Origin: Adlercreutzia sp910585575 | GTDB taxonomy: Bacteria > Actinomycetota > Coriobacteriia > Coriobacteriales > Eggerthellaceae | Length of the DNA: 64,000 nt | Strand: one strand, 5' to 3' | NCBI RefSeq assembly: GCF_951801035.1 | Contig: NZ_CATOKT010000008.1 | In this document: positions 18,340 to 27,300 of the stretch, piece after piece | How the letters are laid out: every line of letters starts with the position of its first letter | Position numbering within the stretch: the first letter of the stretch is position 1 | The notes under the pieces: model-generated | Seen by the model: the letters and a program-made list of their open reading frames with translations, nothing else | What the model was told of the DNA's origin: nothing | Database searches by the model: none | Position numbers and translations under genes: made by a program

Positions 18340-18981
18340 CTACTTGCCCACCACGCTGATGCGCTCGCGAATATGCGCCTCGGGCGTGCCGGTGCGCTCG
18401 GCTTCGTCCACCATGGCGATGGCGTAGTCGGCATAGCTGATCTGGGACTCGCCCTTGTCGTTCACCGTGAACTCCTCGCCAGCCAGAATGTAATCGCCCG
18501 TGCGATCGCCCTCGGCCTGGAAGTCGGCAGCCGGGGACACGAAGGTCCACTCCACGTTGTCGACGCCGCGCAGGAAGTCGAGCGTCACGTTCTGGGCGCT
18601 GGCCAGCGGCTTGAACACGTCGGGGAAATCGGGGGTGTCGATGAGCTGCACCGTGTGCTCGGGATTCATGTACAGCGAGCCGGCGCCGCCCACGATAAGC
18701 AGACGCACATCGGTGCCCGCCAGGATGTCCACCAGATGCTTGATGGTTGCGGAGTGCTGGTCGAGGGTCTCGGGCTCCCAGGTGCCGAAGGCGTCGACCA
18801 CCACGTCGAAGTCCTTCAGGTCGTCGGTGGTCAGATCCATGATGTCCTTCTGGATGACATGCTGGGCGCAGGTCTTGTTCTCGCCGCGCACGATAGCGGT
18901 CACATCCTCACCGCGGTCCACAGCCTCCTTTACAACCAGACGACCGACACGACCATTGGCAGCGACAACGGCAATTTTCAT
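18340..18981 (-). CDS. NmrA-like NAD(P)-binding protein (YwnB type)
   Basis: 213 residues of the atypical short-chain dehydrogenase group. The N-terminal Rossmann motif reads AANGRVGRLVVKEA near residues 8-21, with VVDAFGTWEP at the end of strand 4 and VGGAGSLYMNPE further on. These proteins bind NAD(P)H and often act as redox or nitrogen sensors, or as small reductases. In Bacillus, ywnB lies beside the Rrf2-type regulator gene ywnA; here an Rrf2 gene is likewise divergent, 153 bases away. A perfect TTGTAA-N9-TTACAA site is 22 bases upstream of the ATG. The start has AAAGGAGC upstream. Confidence 0.85.
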   Translation of the reverse strand: MKIAVVAANGRVGRLVVKEAVDRGEDVTAIVRGENKTCAQHVIQKDIMDLTTDDLKDFDVVVDAFGTWEPETLDQHSATIKHLVDILAGTDVRLLIVGGAGSLYMNPEHTVQLIDTPDFPDVFKPLASAQNVTLDFLRGVDNVEWTFVSPAADFQAEGDRTGDYILAGEEFTVNDKGESQISYADYAIAMVDEAERTGTPEAHIRERISVVGK

Positions 18982-19002
18982 AATGGCTCCTTTCGATTCA
19001 AT

Positions 19003-19023
19003 TTGTAATTATCGTAATTACAA
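19003..19023. promoter_or_regulatory. Operator candidate TTGTAA-N9-TTACAA (site 5)
   Basis: Arms extend to TTGTAATTA / TAATTACAA around a 3-nt centre. It lies 22 bases upstream of the NmrA-like start in the divergent region shared with the Rrf2 gene. Confidence 0.65.
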
Positions 19024-19052
19024 CTTACGCTTGACAGTATCGGCGTTACGAT

Positions 19053-19073
19053 ATGTAATGTCAATACTTACAT
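19053..19073. promoter_or_regulatory. Operator candidate ATGTAA-N9-TTACAT (site 6)
   Basis: Arms TATGTAA and TTACATA around a spacer containing TCAA, as in site 2. It lies 62 bases upstream of the Rrf2 start, fitting autoregulation. Confidence 0.6.
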
Positions 19074-19134
19074 AAATGACTATTGAGCAACGAACGATTC
19101 AGCTGCGCTCCGAGCAGCTTTTCGGAGGGGGATC

Positions 19135-19548
19135 ATGAAAATTGCGACGCGCTTTCCCATTGCCGTGCACACTCTTTTATGCATCGACTACTTTGACGGG
19201 GCCGAGCGCACCACATCCGACTTCATTGCCGGCAGCGTCAACGTCAACCCCGTCGTCATCCGCCAGGTGCTCCAAAAGCTGAAAGCCGCGGGTCTGGTGG
19301 AAGTACGACAAGGCCAGCGCGGCGCCCATCTGGGACGCCCCCTGGAAGACATCACGCTCTTAGACGTATTCCAGGCGGTGGAGGCCGTGGACGGCTCGCT
19401 TTTCGACTTTCACGACTCCCCCAATCCCGACTGTCCCGTGGGGCGCCGCATCAAACCGGTCCTCGGGCAAAAGCTGGATGCGGCGCAAAAAGCCATGGAG
19501 GAGGAGCTCGCCGCTACCACCCTGGCCGACCTGGCCGCGCAGGTGTAG
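19135..19548 (+). CDS. Rrf2 family transcriptional regulator (YwnA type)
   Basis: 137 residues. The N-terminal winged helix-turn-helix includes TTSDFIAGSVNVNPVVIRQV and LVEVRQGQRGAHLGRP, the usual Rrf2 recognition helix and wing. Only two Cys are present (near residue 14 and in NPDCPVG), so the three-Cys iron-sulphur site of IscR/NsrR is missing; this fits the cluster-free YwnA group. It is divergent from the NmrA-like gene, the same pairing as ywnA-ywnB. Two inverted repeats lie in the shared region, and four similar sites precede other genes between 11.7 and 18.3 kb, so it is the best candidate regulator of that set. GGAGG lies upstream of the ATG. Confidence 0.9.
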   Translation: MKIATRFPIAVHTLLCIDYFDGAERTTSDFIAGSVNVNPVVIRQVLQKLKAAGLVEVRQGQRGAHLGRPLEDITLLDVFQAVEAVDGSLFDFHDSPNPDCPVGRRIKPVLGQKLDAAQKAMEEELAATTLADLAAQV

Positions 19549-19631
19549 AGCGAACCGAATCTGCAAGATAGACGGCGCTCGTCACACCGCTGCGCAGCGT
19601 CCTCCCGTAGGAGTAAAGCGAGGAGAGGATT

Positions 19632-21083
19632 ATGAGCGAAGACATCGAGGGAGCAGATGCCCTCGACCAGAACGGCATCGACCGCATTCTCGATCGCTGG
19701 CCCATGCTGCCGCTTCTGTCCCTGGCATTCTGGATCAGCTGGCGCTTCATCGCCTTCAGTGGCACCATGAGCATTGGACTGGGGAAGCAGGACGTACTGT
19801 TTTATCTCACGCTGCTCATGGGCTGCATAGGGGCCGTCGCGCTTCCACGGTTCACGAAGCGCACGCTTACCATTCCCGTCACCGTCCTGGGCGCCCTCGC
19901 CTCCCTCGGCACGCTCTGTCTGCTCTTCGCAGGACCCCAGGGACCCTTGGCCTCGTCGATGCTGATTCAAGCTCTCTCGCTGGCCGGCGCCGCCCTGACG
20001 GGTCTTGGCATTGGCTGCATCGCCATCAAGTCGTGCATGCTTCTGGGACGGCTCCGACCGACAGAGATCTGGATCTGGCTCGCCTACACGGAATTTGTCG
20101 TCGTGAGCATCTATTTCGTCGTGCTCGGCACCGCCGGACCTTTGGCCTCGTTCCTTTTCGCTGCGCTCCCCTTGCTGGCAGGGGTCACAGCCAGCTTGGG
20201 AGACCGCGCTGCCCGGCATTGGCCCGCGCGCATCGAGGCGACCGCTGACGAAGCGGCCGTGCCGAAGAGCACGTACCTGAAATTTGCGCTTTTCGTGGCC
20301 CTGCTCTCCATCACCTGCTATCTCGCGCGCCTCGTGTCCACGCAGGGCATCGCCGACCCTTTCTCGACCAATATGCTCGCGTGGCCTGCCTTGGGACGCA
20401 TTCTTCTGGCCCTGGCCATTCTGGGAGGCGTGGTCTTCTTCTCCCGGCGATTCCCCTTTTCGCGCATGTGCGTCTTCGTGATGGTGATGATCCTTGCCGT
20501 GCTGGCCTGCATGTCGCTTCCCGGATTTGACAGCTTCTGGCTCTTCACGCTCACTGCCTTCGCCCATCCGGTGCTCGAGTGCCTGACGCTGGCCATTGCC
20601 GCCTGCCTCATGTACCGCACACCGGAGCGCTCGCTGTTCATTGGCGCCTTGGCCCTGGGAGCGCTCTACGGCGTGGTGCCCATTGCCGAAGGCATTGGCT
20701 GGGCCATCGAGGCGCTGGCCCCCGAAGCCCTGAGCACCGTTTTTCTCATCGTCGTTGTGCTGAGCGCCGCCGACGCCCTGCTGTTTCTTCAAGACAAAAC
20801 CTACGACAGCGTCATGGGATCGGTCGAGCGCCCGCGCGAGCAGGTTTCCCGAGGCAAGCAACGACGCCTCCAACAGGCGCTCTCTATCAAAGAGCGCATG
20901 AACCTGTCCCAGCGCGAGTACGACGTACTCTTGGAGATTCAGCGCGGGCAATCAGCCCAGAAAATCGCCGAGCACATGAACCTGTCCGTCCACACCGTCC
21001 GTGGGCATATTCAGAGCATCTACAACAAATGCGGCGTCCACTCCCGTGACGAGCTGGTCGACCTTATGAGCACCATCGAATAG
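19632..21083 (+). CDS. Module 1 LuxR-type regulator with membrane-embedded N-terminus
   Basis: 483 residues. About 12 hydrophobic helices fill residues 25-385, and a LuxR/GerE helix-turn-helix occupies the last 65 residues (LSQREYDVLLEIQRGQSAQK, then HTVRGHIQSIYNKCGVHSRD). This architecture is common in Eggerthellaceae, where such regulators lie beside molybdopterin enzyme operons and control them in response to substrate. It is convergent with module 1, whose genes end at 21266, and a strong bidirectional terminator separates them. GGAGAGGATT precedes the ATG. Signal and ligand are unknown. Confidence 0.9.
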   Translation: MSEDIEGADALDQNGIDRILDRWPMLPLLSLAFWISWRFIAFSGTMSIGLGKQDVLFYLTLLMGCIGAVALPRFTKRTLTIPVTVLGALASLGTLCLLFAGPQGPLASSMLIQALSLAGAALTGLGIGCIAIKSCMLLGRLRPTEIWIWLAYTEFVVVSIYFVVLGTAGPLASFLFAALPLLAGVTASLGDRAARHWPARIEATADEAAVPKSTYLKFALFVALLSITCYLARLVSTQGIADPFSTNMLAWPALGRILLALAILGGVVFFSRRFPFSRMCVFVMVMILAVLACMSLPGFDSFWLFTLTAFAHPVLECLTLAIAACLMYRTPERSLFIGALALGALYGVVPIAEGIGWAIEALAPEALSTVFLIVVVLSAADALLFLQDKTYDSVMGSVERPREQVSRGKQRRLQQALSIKERMNLSQREYDVLLEIQRGQSAQKIAEHMNLSVHTVRGHIQSIYNKCGVHSRDELVDLMSTIE

Positions 21084-21194
21084 CGCGGGTGTTCCAAGCG
21101 TGGGGCGCCGGACGCCCTCGATCGCAGCGCGCTTTCGTCGTACCCGTCTCTTCCCCGACCAGCTACGCCACCTCGTCCTTTGCGCCAAACGCAA

Positions 21195-21231
21195 GAAGGG
21201 TCCCGTCGTCACCATGACGACGGGACCCTTC
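21195..21231. terminator. Bidirectional terminator between LuxR gene and module 1
   Basis: GAAGGGTCCCGTCGTC and GACGACGGGACCCTTC form a perfect 16-bp stem with loop ACCAT between two convergent genes. Confidence 0.85.
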
Positions 21232-21265
21232 GGCGTCTTCCTGGAATTGCCCGACGAGGAATTTC

Positions 21266-21976
21266 CTAAGCCGCAGACTCCTCGCTTGCATCGGCCGGGG
21301 CGCCCAAAGCACTCTCGACGTCGGCTAAATCGGCAGCAAGCAGCTCAAGATAGCCTTCAGTGGCCTTGAGAAGGCCCTTATAGAAGGGGGTGTTCAGCAA
21401 ATGAAGCGCCACCTTCTGCATGGCGGGGAACCAAGCTTGAATGTGCTCGGCGAGGAACGCCTCCTGCACGGCGATATTGCGAGCGGCCTCGGCCATGTCG
21501 CCCGTCTCCAGCGCGGCGGCAGCCCGTTCGCACATCTTGCTCAAAAACTGAAGCTCGAAGGAGAGATGATCGTCGGGAATGCCGATCTCCGGATCCTTCT
21601 TGATGCACTCGGCCTTGTAGATGCGGTACACCGTGCGCGTTTCGGCCTGCATGAGCAAGCCCTCCTCCCCCACGAACACGGACTCGCAGGGATGGGCCAC
21701 CTGGCCCTCGTAGGAATTGATACCGTAGAACGCCGACGTGTAGTCGACGTTGACGTCTTGACGCAGCGTAGAGCCGCCTCGATGCAGGTACGCGAGCATC
21801 TCGGAAAACCCGTCGGTCACACGCGCATCCTCAGGCAGATCGTCCACGGAAAGCTGAGCGATGGCATCCAGCTCCTCCTGGGACAGGGGTTTGTAATAGA
21901 GACGGGCCAGCATATCCAAAAAGGCGCTGTGACCCTTAAGCAGGTCCGCATACCCGACCATGATTGCCTCTTGCAT
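21266..21976 (-). CDS. Module 1 TorD-type molybdoenzyme chaperone
   Basis: 236 residues, all-helical TorD/DmsD family. The family signature appears as IPDDHLSFELQFLSKM. Such chaperones hold the catalytic subunit until cofactor insertion and Tat export. The start is ATG 21976 (AAGGAGG five bases upstream); a TTG five codons earlier overlaps the ribosome site. It is the last gene of module 1, separated from the anchor gene by two GC hairpins, so it may be expressed at a different level. Confidence 0.9.
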   Translation of the reverse strand: MQEAIMVGYADLLKGHSAFLDMLARLYYKPLSQEELDAIAQLSVDDLPEDARVTDGFSEMLAYLHRGGSTLRQDVNVDYTSAFYGINSYEGQVAHPCESVFVGEEGLLMQAETRTVYRIYKAECIKKDPEIGIPDDHLSFELQFLSKMCERAAAALETGDMAEAARNIAVQEAFLAEHIQAWFPAMQKVALHLLNTPFYKGLLKATEGYLELLAADLADVESALGAPADASEESAA

Positions 21977-21998
21977 AAAAGCCTCCTTCAAGGGCCAC

Positions 21999-22030
21999 GG
22001 CGCCTTTTCTGCCGAAGCGGAAAAGGCGCC
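21999..22030. other. Intercistronic hairpin, module 1 dmsC-torD
   Basis: GGCGCCTTTTC pairs with GAAAAGGCGCC (11 bp, 10-nt loop), just upstream of the torD-like ribosome site. Confidence 0.65.
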
Positions 22031-22050
22031 CGTCGTTTTTCAGGGAAAGA

Positions 22051-22101
22051 GCTCCACCGCACCGGGGCTTTGGAGGGAAAGGAGAACGGGTGCGGTGGAG
22101 C
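22051..22101. other. Second intercistronic hairpin, module 1 dmsC-torD
   Basis: GCTCCACCGCACC pairs with GGTGCGGTGGAGC (13 bp) over a 25-nt loop, directly after the anchor gene stop codon. It could partly terminate transcription or protect the upstream mRNA. Confidence 0.65.
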
Positions 22102-22115
22102 GGAAAATGGGCTGC

Positions 22116-22943
22116 CTACAGGACCAATCGGTCGGCCGCGGCCGCGAAGAAGTCCAGGGTGCCCGTACCCACGAGCCACATGAAGGCGCGCAGGCACACG
22201 CCGGCGATGAGGGCGAACACGCAGGCTGCCACGTAGATGCCCACGCAGTCGGCCTTCTTGAGCGCCGCTACGGCACAGGCCATGTTGGCGATGCCGCCGA
22301 GCACGATCACGCCGCCCCAGAAGAGCGCCGGCTCCATGGCCGCGCCCGACATGACGCCGTAGATCAGGCAGAAGACGAGCGAGGCGGCGGCGCCGATGAC
22401 GCAGTACAGCGCGCAGCGCTTGGAAGCGGCCTCGCCGGCGTCCTTGGTGCCCACGGTCACCGCGCCGTAGACGGCGGCGGCCAGAGCCAGGTCGGTGCCC
22501 AGGTAGGCCAGGGGCAGCATCGGCGTGTTCCACAAAGGCTGGGCGCCCATCTGGTAGCCCGAGCCGGTGACGTAGCCCAGAAGCAGACCCACGACGAGGC
22601 TCACCACGGCGATCACCTTCATGGCGCCGGCGGAAAGCCCGCGCACGATGCCCACGAGGTAGACCACCGCCATGATGGCCACCAGGCCCACGAAGATGAG
22701 CTCCAGGGAGATGGCGCTGAACGACAGGATGTTCGCCGCGGCGGCCATGATGTGGGCTTTCTGCTCGAGGTGGGTGACCGAGAACAGGCCGCCCACGATG
22801 ACGAGGGCCAGCGCCAGGATCACGAGGGCCTTGCGGCTCTTCGGCGCGATGCCGCTCAGCTCGGAGACGGACACGAGGGCCAGGATGGAGCCGCCCGTGC
22901 CGGCCAGGAGGCTGAAGAGGAGGAGGGACCATTGAATTTCCAT
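22116..22943 (-). CDS. Module 1 DmsC-like membrane anchor
   Basis: 275 residues with about eight membrane helices, beginning MEIQWSLLLFSLLAGTGGS. It matches the DmsC family, which anchors the catalytic and iron-sulphur subunits and oxidises menaquinol. The four anchors in this window share the start MEIxWSLxLF and a VGG(L/V)xSVTHL block after the second helix. Start ATG 22943, with GGAG ten bases upstream; the ferredoxin gene stops one base before the ATG, so the genes are probably translationally coupled. Confidence 0.9.
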   Translation of the reverse strand: MEIQWSLLLFSLLAGTGGSILALVSVSELSGIAPKSRKALVILALALVIVGGLFSVTHLEQKAHIMAAAANILSFSAISLELIFVGLVAIMAVVYLVGIVRGLSAGAMKVIAVVSLVVGLLLGYVTGSGYQMGAQPLWNTPMLPLAYLGTDLALAAAVYGAVTVGTKDAGEAASKRCALYCVIGAAASLVFCLIYGVMSGAAMEPALFWGGVIVLGGIANMACAVAALKKADCVGIYVAACVFALIAGVCLRAFMWLVGTGTLDFFAAAADRLVL

Positions 22944-22944
22944 G

Positions 22945-23535
22945 TTATGCCAGCTCCTTCCAAGCAGCAATCTTGGGGGACAGGATGTAGCGCGTGATAG
23001 GACCGGTGCCCGCATTGTCAGGCAGAGTGTGGATGCAGTCATCCGAGTACTTCGCCAGCTCCTTGGACACGTCGGAGTTCGGGTCGTCCAGATCGCCGTA
23101 GAAGCGGGCGCCCGTAGCGCAGCACACGACGCAGTTGGGCAGGCCGGAGCCGTCGGCGGTGCGGTGGCTGCACAGGGTGCACTTCTCCACAACGCGCTCG
23201 TCCTCGTTGAAGGAGCGCACGCCGTAGGGGCAGGCCATCATGCAGTACTTGCAGCCGATGCACTTCTCCTTGTTGACGAGCACGACGTCGGTCTCAGGAT
23301 CGCGGTAGGAGGCGCCGGTGGGGCACACCTCCACGCAGGAGGGATGCTCGCACTGCTGGCACTGCACCGGCAGCCAGTACATCTCGATATCGGGGTGAGT
23401 GCCGGTAGGGCCTACGGTCACCACGCGGTTCCAGTACTCACCAAGGTTGATCTTATTCTCCATTTTACAGGCGACAACGCAGCCGTCGCAGCCAGAGCAA
23501 CGGTCCAGGTTGACGACAAGACAGTTTCGAGCCAT
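22945..23535 (-). CDS. Module 1 DmsB-like four-cluster ferredoxin subunit
   Basis: 196 residues with four Cys groups for four [4Fe-4S] clusters: CSGCDGCVVAC near the N-terminus, CQQCEHPSCVEVCP, CIGCKYCMMACP, and CTLC combined with CVVCC. It passes electrons from the membrane anchor to the molybdopterin subunit. The ATG overlaps the catalytic subunit stop codon (TAATG), so translation is coupled. GARFYGDLDDPNS near the C-terminus is shared with the other three copies. Confidence 0.95.
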   Translation of the reverse strand: MARNCLVVNLDRCSGCDGCVVACKMENKINLGEYWNRVVTVGPTGTHPDIEMYWLPVQCQQCEHPSCVEVCPTGASYRDPETDVVLVNKEKCIGCKYCMMACPYGVRSFNEDERVVEKCTLCSHRTADGSGLPNCVVCCATGARFYGDLDDPNSDVSKELAKYSDDCIHTLPDNAGTGPITRYILSPKIAAWKELA

Positions 23536-26429
23536 TAGTACACATCTCCCGTCTGAGGTTCGGACTGGAGCGTCGGCATGAAGGGCTGGAACTCCTTGGG
23601 CTCCACCCAGATGTTCTCGGGACGCTCGCTCTTCTCGATCTTCACCGTGAAGCCGCGCAGGGTAAACGAACCGTACACGAGGTTCCACGGGTTCTTGGTC
23701 TTCTCGGGATCGCCCTCGACGAAGTCCTCTTCGGACAGGTCAAGGTTCTCGACGAAGTTGGTGGTCAGCACGTTGATGTTGCACTGACGCCAGCCGCCGT
23801 CGGGGTTCTTCTGGGAAGCATCGTAGGCCTCGGGGTTCCAGAAGCGCTCCATCCACAGCTGTCCGGGCGCCTCGGCCTCGGTGAGGTAGGCACGAGCATG
23901 GGTGGAACCACGACGAGACGTGATCTTGATCCAGTCCATGTGCTCGATGCCGTACTCGGCCGCCGTCTTCGGGTTGATCTTGCAGTCGGGCACGGGGCAC
24001 AGCTCACGGGCGAAGGCCGCGTGGCGCATGGTGCCGTGGTGGAAGTAGGGCAGACGACCGGACGTAATGACCAGCGGATACTCCGTGTCGGTGGTGGGAT
24101 CCTCCACCGGCGGGATGTTCACGCAGATGGGGTTGTAGTCCGTCTCCAGCTGCTCCCACTGGGCCGGGTAGGCAATGGGGAAGCCCGTGCGGCTCATGTG
24201 CAGGTACATGGTGCAGTAGGGCTCCAGCTTGCGGGACTCCGTGGGGAAGCCGGCCGGCAGGCCGTCGTCCACGATTTCCTCGTGCTGGTTGTAGCAGTAG
24301 TAGTCCTCCTCGGGGATGACCTTCGGAATGAACTCGTCCTGGTGCTCCTTCAGGTACTCCCACGACTCGGCCTCGAACTTCTCGGCCACATGGTTGCGCA
24401 GCGTCTGCTCGGTCAGCTCGTCGCCGGGCTTGAAGTCGCCGCGGTTGAGCGGTGCCGGGTTGTCCAGATCCTCCGGCTTGTACTTCTCGCGGTAGCGCTG
24501 CAGCACACGGTTGGAGGAGATGAAGTTGTGAGCGGTCTCGCCCAAGTGCACCACCTCGGTGTACATGAACGTCTTGTTCTGCTGAGAGCCGGTGCCGTTC
24601 CACTCGAGCCATTCCTTCATGGGGAAGAACAGGTCGCAGGCCTCGTAGTGGAAGGAGGTGACGATGGGGTGCTGGCCGATGATGAAGTCCAGCTCGCCCA
24701 GGGCGTCGTACCACGAACCGGCGTTGCCGCACACGGCGAACTTGTTGCCCGAGAAGTCGTACCACACGCGCGGCTTGTAGGGCTCGCCGGTCATGATGGC
24801 GTGCAGGATGGAGGGAGCATGGGTGGTGTCCTGGTTGTAGAAGCCGCGGAAGCGGTTGAAGCCCAGCTTGTCCTTCATCATCTGCATGTACCAGGCCTGG
24901 GACTCCTTGTCCTCGAAGTTCTCCACGCGCTCGCGGTTCCACTTCTCGGTGTAGCCGGTCACCCAGCTGATGCCGTACTGGTTCACCCACAGATCGCGCA
25001 TCATGGGGCCCCAGTAGGCGATGGGGCGGCTCTCGTAGTGCTGGTTGGTCAGGGTGATGGTGCAGCCGGGCTTGTAGATGTAGCCCATCATGGTGTCGAG
25101 CATCAGGCAGCCCAGCGGCGCCTCGGAAGCGCAACGCTGCTGGTCGGTGGCTACGCCGTGGGCGATGCCGGCAACCTTGGCGTCGGTGTAGAGGCGGATG
25201 GCCTCCTCGATCTTCTCGGGCTTGCACCAGCAGTACTCGCCAGCGGCCTCGAGAGTCCAGGGCTCGGCCTCTTCCCAGTAGATCTGGCCGGCGGTCTTGG
25301 CCTTCTTGCCGTTCACTTCCACCTCGGCCAGGATGACCGGGTCGACCGGAGAATCGGCCGGAGCGGTGTAGGGGAAGGGCTGAATGGAGTTGGTCTTCGC
25401 GTCGAAGCACACGTAGGCCGGGTTGGAGTACACCTCGTTCGGGTCGGCCGACGGGTTCTTGTAGTCCGGCCAGATCTCCTCGGCCAGGTACGGGAAGCGC
25501 GTGTCGGGGTTGATGAGGAACGGCAGGTTCGTCCAGTACTTGCAGAACTGCTCGTCGTACAGCTCGTTGTCGAAGATGTAGCGGATCCAGCTGAGCAGCA
25601 GCGCCGTGTCGGTGCCGGGACGCACGGGCAGCCACACGTCGGCCTTGGCGGCGTCGGGGCTGAAGTTCGGGTCAACGACAACGGTCTTGCAGCCGCGGTC
25701 GACGCGCAGGTCGGCCATGGCATGGCCGGAGTTAGCGGTCTGGGAGATGGTAGGCTGGGCACCCCAGATGACCAGCATCTCGCACTGCGGATCGTAGGTG
25801 TTGAAGGGCTCGACCACGCGGGAGTCGGCCATAGACTGCGAGCACACCATGCCCACCAGGGGTGCGCAGGTTACGCGGGGCTCGAAGCACTGGGCGCCGC
25901 CCGGCTCGAAGGTGTTGGGCGAGCCAAAGCCCTCGGGGAAGTTGTAGCCGTGGAAGCCGCAGTACAGACCACCGCCGCCACCGGAGGCGAAGAAGCTGTA
26001 GGGGCCGTACTTCTCGATGGCCTCGCCGATCTTGTCGGCGGCCAGCTCGATGGCCTCGTCCCAAGAGATGGTCTCCCAGTTGTTGGTGCCGCGCTCGACG
26101 TGCTTCATGGGATGCAGCACGCGACGCGGGCTGTAGCAGGTGTGCAGCTGGTTCAGGCACTTCACGCACACACCGGTCTTGTTGTTGGGAGCGTCGGGGT
26201 CGCCCTGGATGCGGGTGACCACGCCGTCCTCGACGGTTACCAGCACGGCGCAGGGCTGGATGCAGCCATGGCACATGCTCTTGTAAGTTTTGACTTCGGC
26301 GGGGGCGTCGGCGAAAGCCGCCGGGGCATCAGCCAGGCCCTCCGTCATCGTCGCACCTACCGCAGCGGCCACGCCGGCAAGGGCACTGGCCTTCGCGAAG
26401 GTGCGTCGCGTCATCGTGAGTTCAGCCAC
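23535..26429 (-). CDS. Module 1 molybdopterin oxidoreductase catalytic subunit
   Basis: 964 residues of the DMSO reductase superfamily. A twin-arginine signal MTRRTFAK (Arg8-Arg9) directs Tat export with bound cofactor. C53-x2-C56-x3-C60-x27-C88 should bind the N-terminal [4Fe-4S] cluster. WETISWDEAIELAADKIGE and VWLPVRPGTDTALLLSWI are standard bis-MGD enzyme blocks. FEPGGAQCFEPR lies where the molybdenum ligand is expected; the other three paralogues have FEPGCAQC there. This copy is the most divergent of the four. In Eggerthellaceae such enzymes include catechol dehydroxylases and DMSO/TMAO-type reductases, so the substrate is open. Confidence 0.9.
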   Translation of the reverse strand: MAELTMTRRTFAKASALAGVAAAVGATMTEGLADAPAAFADAPAEVKTYKSMCHGCIQPCAVLVTVEDGVVTRIQGDPDAPNNKTGVCVKCLNQLHTCYSPRRVLHPMKHVERGTNNWETISWDEAIELAADKIGEAIEKYGPYSFFASGGGGGLYCGFHGYNFPEGFGSPNTFEPGGAQCFEPRVTCAPLVGMVCSQSMADSRVVEPFNTYDPQCEMLVIWGAQPTISQTANSGHAMADLRVDRGCKTVVVDPNFSPDAAKADVWLPVRPGTDTALLLSWIRYIFDNELYDEQFCKYWTNLPFLINPDTRFPYLAEEIWPDYKNPSADPNEVYSNPAYVCFDAKTNSIQPFPYTAPADSPVDPVILAEVEVNGKKAKTAGQIYWEEAEPWTLEAAGEYCWCKPEKIEEAIRLYTDAKVAGIAHGVATDQQRCASEAPLGCLMLDTMMGYIYKPGCTITLTNQHYESRPIAYWGPMMRDLWVNQYGISWVTGYTEKWNRERVENFEDKESQAWYMQMMKDKLGFNRFRGFYNQDTTHAPSILHAIMTGEPYKPRVWYDFSGNKFAVCGNAGSWYDALGELDFIIGQHPIVTSFHYEACDLFFPMKEWLEWNGTGSQQNKTFMYTEVVHLGETAHNFISSNRVLQRYREKYKPEDLDNPAPLNRGDFKPGDELTEQTLRNHVAEKFEAESWEYLKEHQDEFIPKVIPEEDYYCYNQHEEIVDDGLPAGFPTESRKLEPYCTMYLHMSRTGFPIAYPAQWEQLETDYNPICVNIPPVEDPTTDTEYPLVITSGRLPYFHHGTMRHAAFARELCPVPDCKINPKTAAEYGIEHMDWIKITSRRGSTHARAYLTEAEAPGQLWMERFWNPEAYDASQKNPDGGWRQCNINVLTTNFVENLDLSEEDFVEGDPEKTKNPWNLVYGSFTLRGFTVKIEKSERPENIWVEPKEFQPFMPTLQSEPQTGDVY

Positions 26430-26478
26430 GATTGTTCTCCTTCTTCTAGCGTTCCTTCTCTTACTATCGCTTCGGCTG

Positions 26479-27300
26479 TTACGCCGTCAGATCGGCCAGG
26501 ATCTTCCTCCCCTCTTCTGTAATGTTCCACTGGCCTTTCCAATAAAGCCCGCCCACACGCTCTAGTCGATCCAGATATATGCTTGGTTGTATCTGGGCGG
26601 CGCTTTTGTTCTCGTTTTGCAGGGCGCGCACGGCGCGCTCGATCTCGGCAAGGGGCTGCGGCGCTTCGGCGCACAGGCCCAGCACCATGAGATAGGTTTC
26701 GGTTCGGTCAGCATCTTGGGTAATAAGCTGCTTCAGCGGAGCCATGGGGTCGGTGGCCTCGACGTACTGGCGACCCAAATCAGTCACAATCCAGCGAGCG
26801 CCCACCAAACTGGCCAGCTCATCGACGGGCGCCTCGTCTTCGGCGACCGCTTCTTCCGCTGCGGCATCGGCAGCATCGCCAGCCTCGACATCCTCGGCGG
26901 CGTCATCCTGGGTGTCATCAATGGCCTCGGCAGGCTCCGCGCCCTCGGCTTCTTCGTCCTCCACGACAACGCGCTCGATGCCGCCATAGCGCTCGAGCAC
27001 ATCAAGAAAACGGCCCTCGGGCTGAATGGCGTAGGTGAACTCCGGAATCTCGGCGATGAATGCTTCGGCCTCTTCCGTAGAGTGCTCCTCATCGAAGAAC
27101 ATGAGAATGCGGCGATAGATCGGACGATTGAGCGGCTGCTTGCAAATGGCATGAGTCAAACCCTCAAGCGTGAACGTAACAGCGGCCTCCTCGTCGGCGC
27201 GCACGCGTTCTTCCAGATCCTCGATGGCGGGATAACTGCCCTCGGGCAGCTCGTCGGCCTTGGACGTATCGGTGTCCGTCTCGCTCATGACCATAGTCAT
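26479..27300 (-). CDS. Module 1 acidic tandem winged-helix-like protein, unknown function
   Basis: 273 residues from ATG 27300 (AAAGGGGG seven bases upstream). Not recognised. Two similar helical regions of winged-helix type lie at about 55-110 and 195-270, separated by a very acidic Ala/Glu/Asp linker (about 115-165). The C-terminal end reads IYLDRLERVGGLYWKGQW then TEEGR, a pattern found at the C-terminus of proteins heading modules 2-4. It has no signal peptide and is the first gene of its operon, 49 bases before the catalytic subunit. It could be a cytoplasmic regulator, adaptor or chaperone; the sequence does not say which. Confidence 0.75.
   Translation of the reverse strand: MTMVMSETDTDTSKADELPEGSYPAIEDLEERVRADEEAAVTFTLEGLTHAICKQPLNRPIYRRILMFFDEEHSTEEAEAFIAEIPEFTYAIQPEGRFLDVLERYGGIERVVVEDEEAEGAEPAEAIDDTQDDAAEDVEAGDAADAAAEEAVAEDEAPVDELASLVGARWIVTDLGRQYVEATDPMAPLKQLITQDADRTETYLMVLGLCAEAPQPLAEIERAVRALQNENKSAAQIQPSIYLDRLERVGGLYWKGQWNITEEGRKILADLTA

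Noticed and set aside
26429..27300. Head proteins as known LuxR response partners or ferredoxins
   Set aside because: No receiver, kinase or cluster motifs are present, so no known function was assigned.
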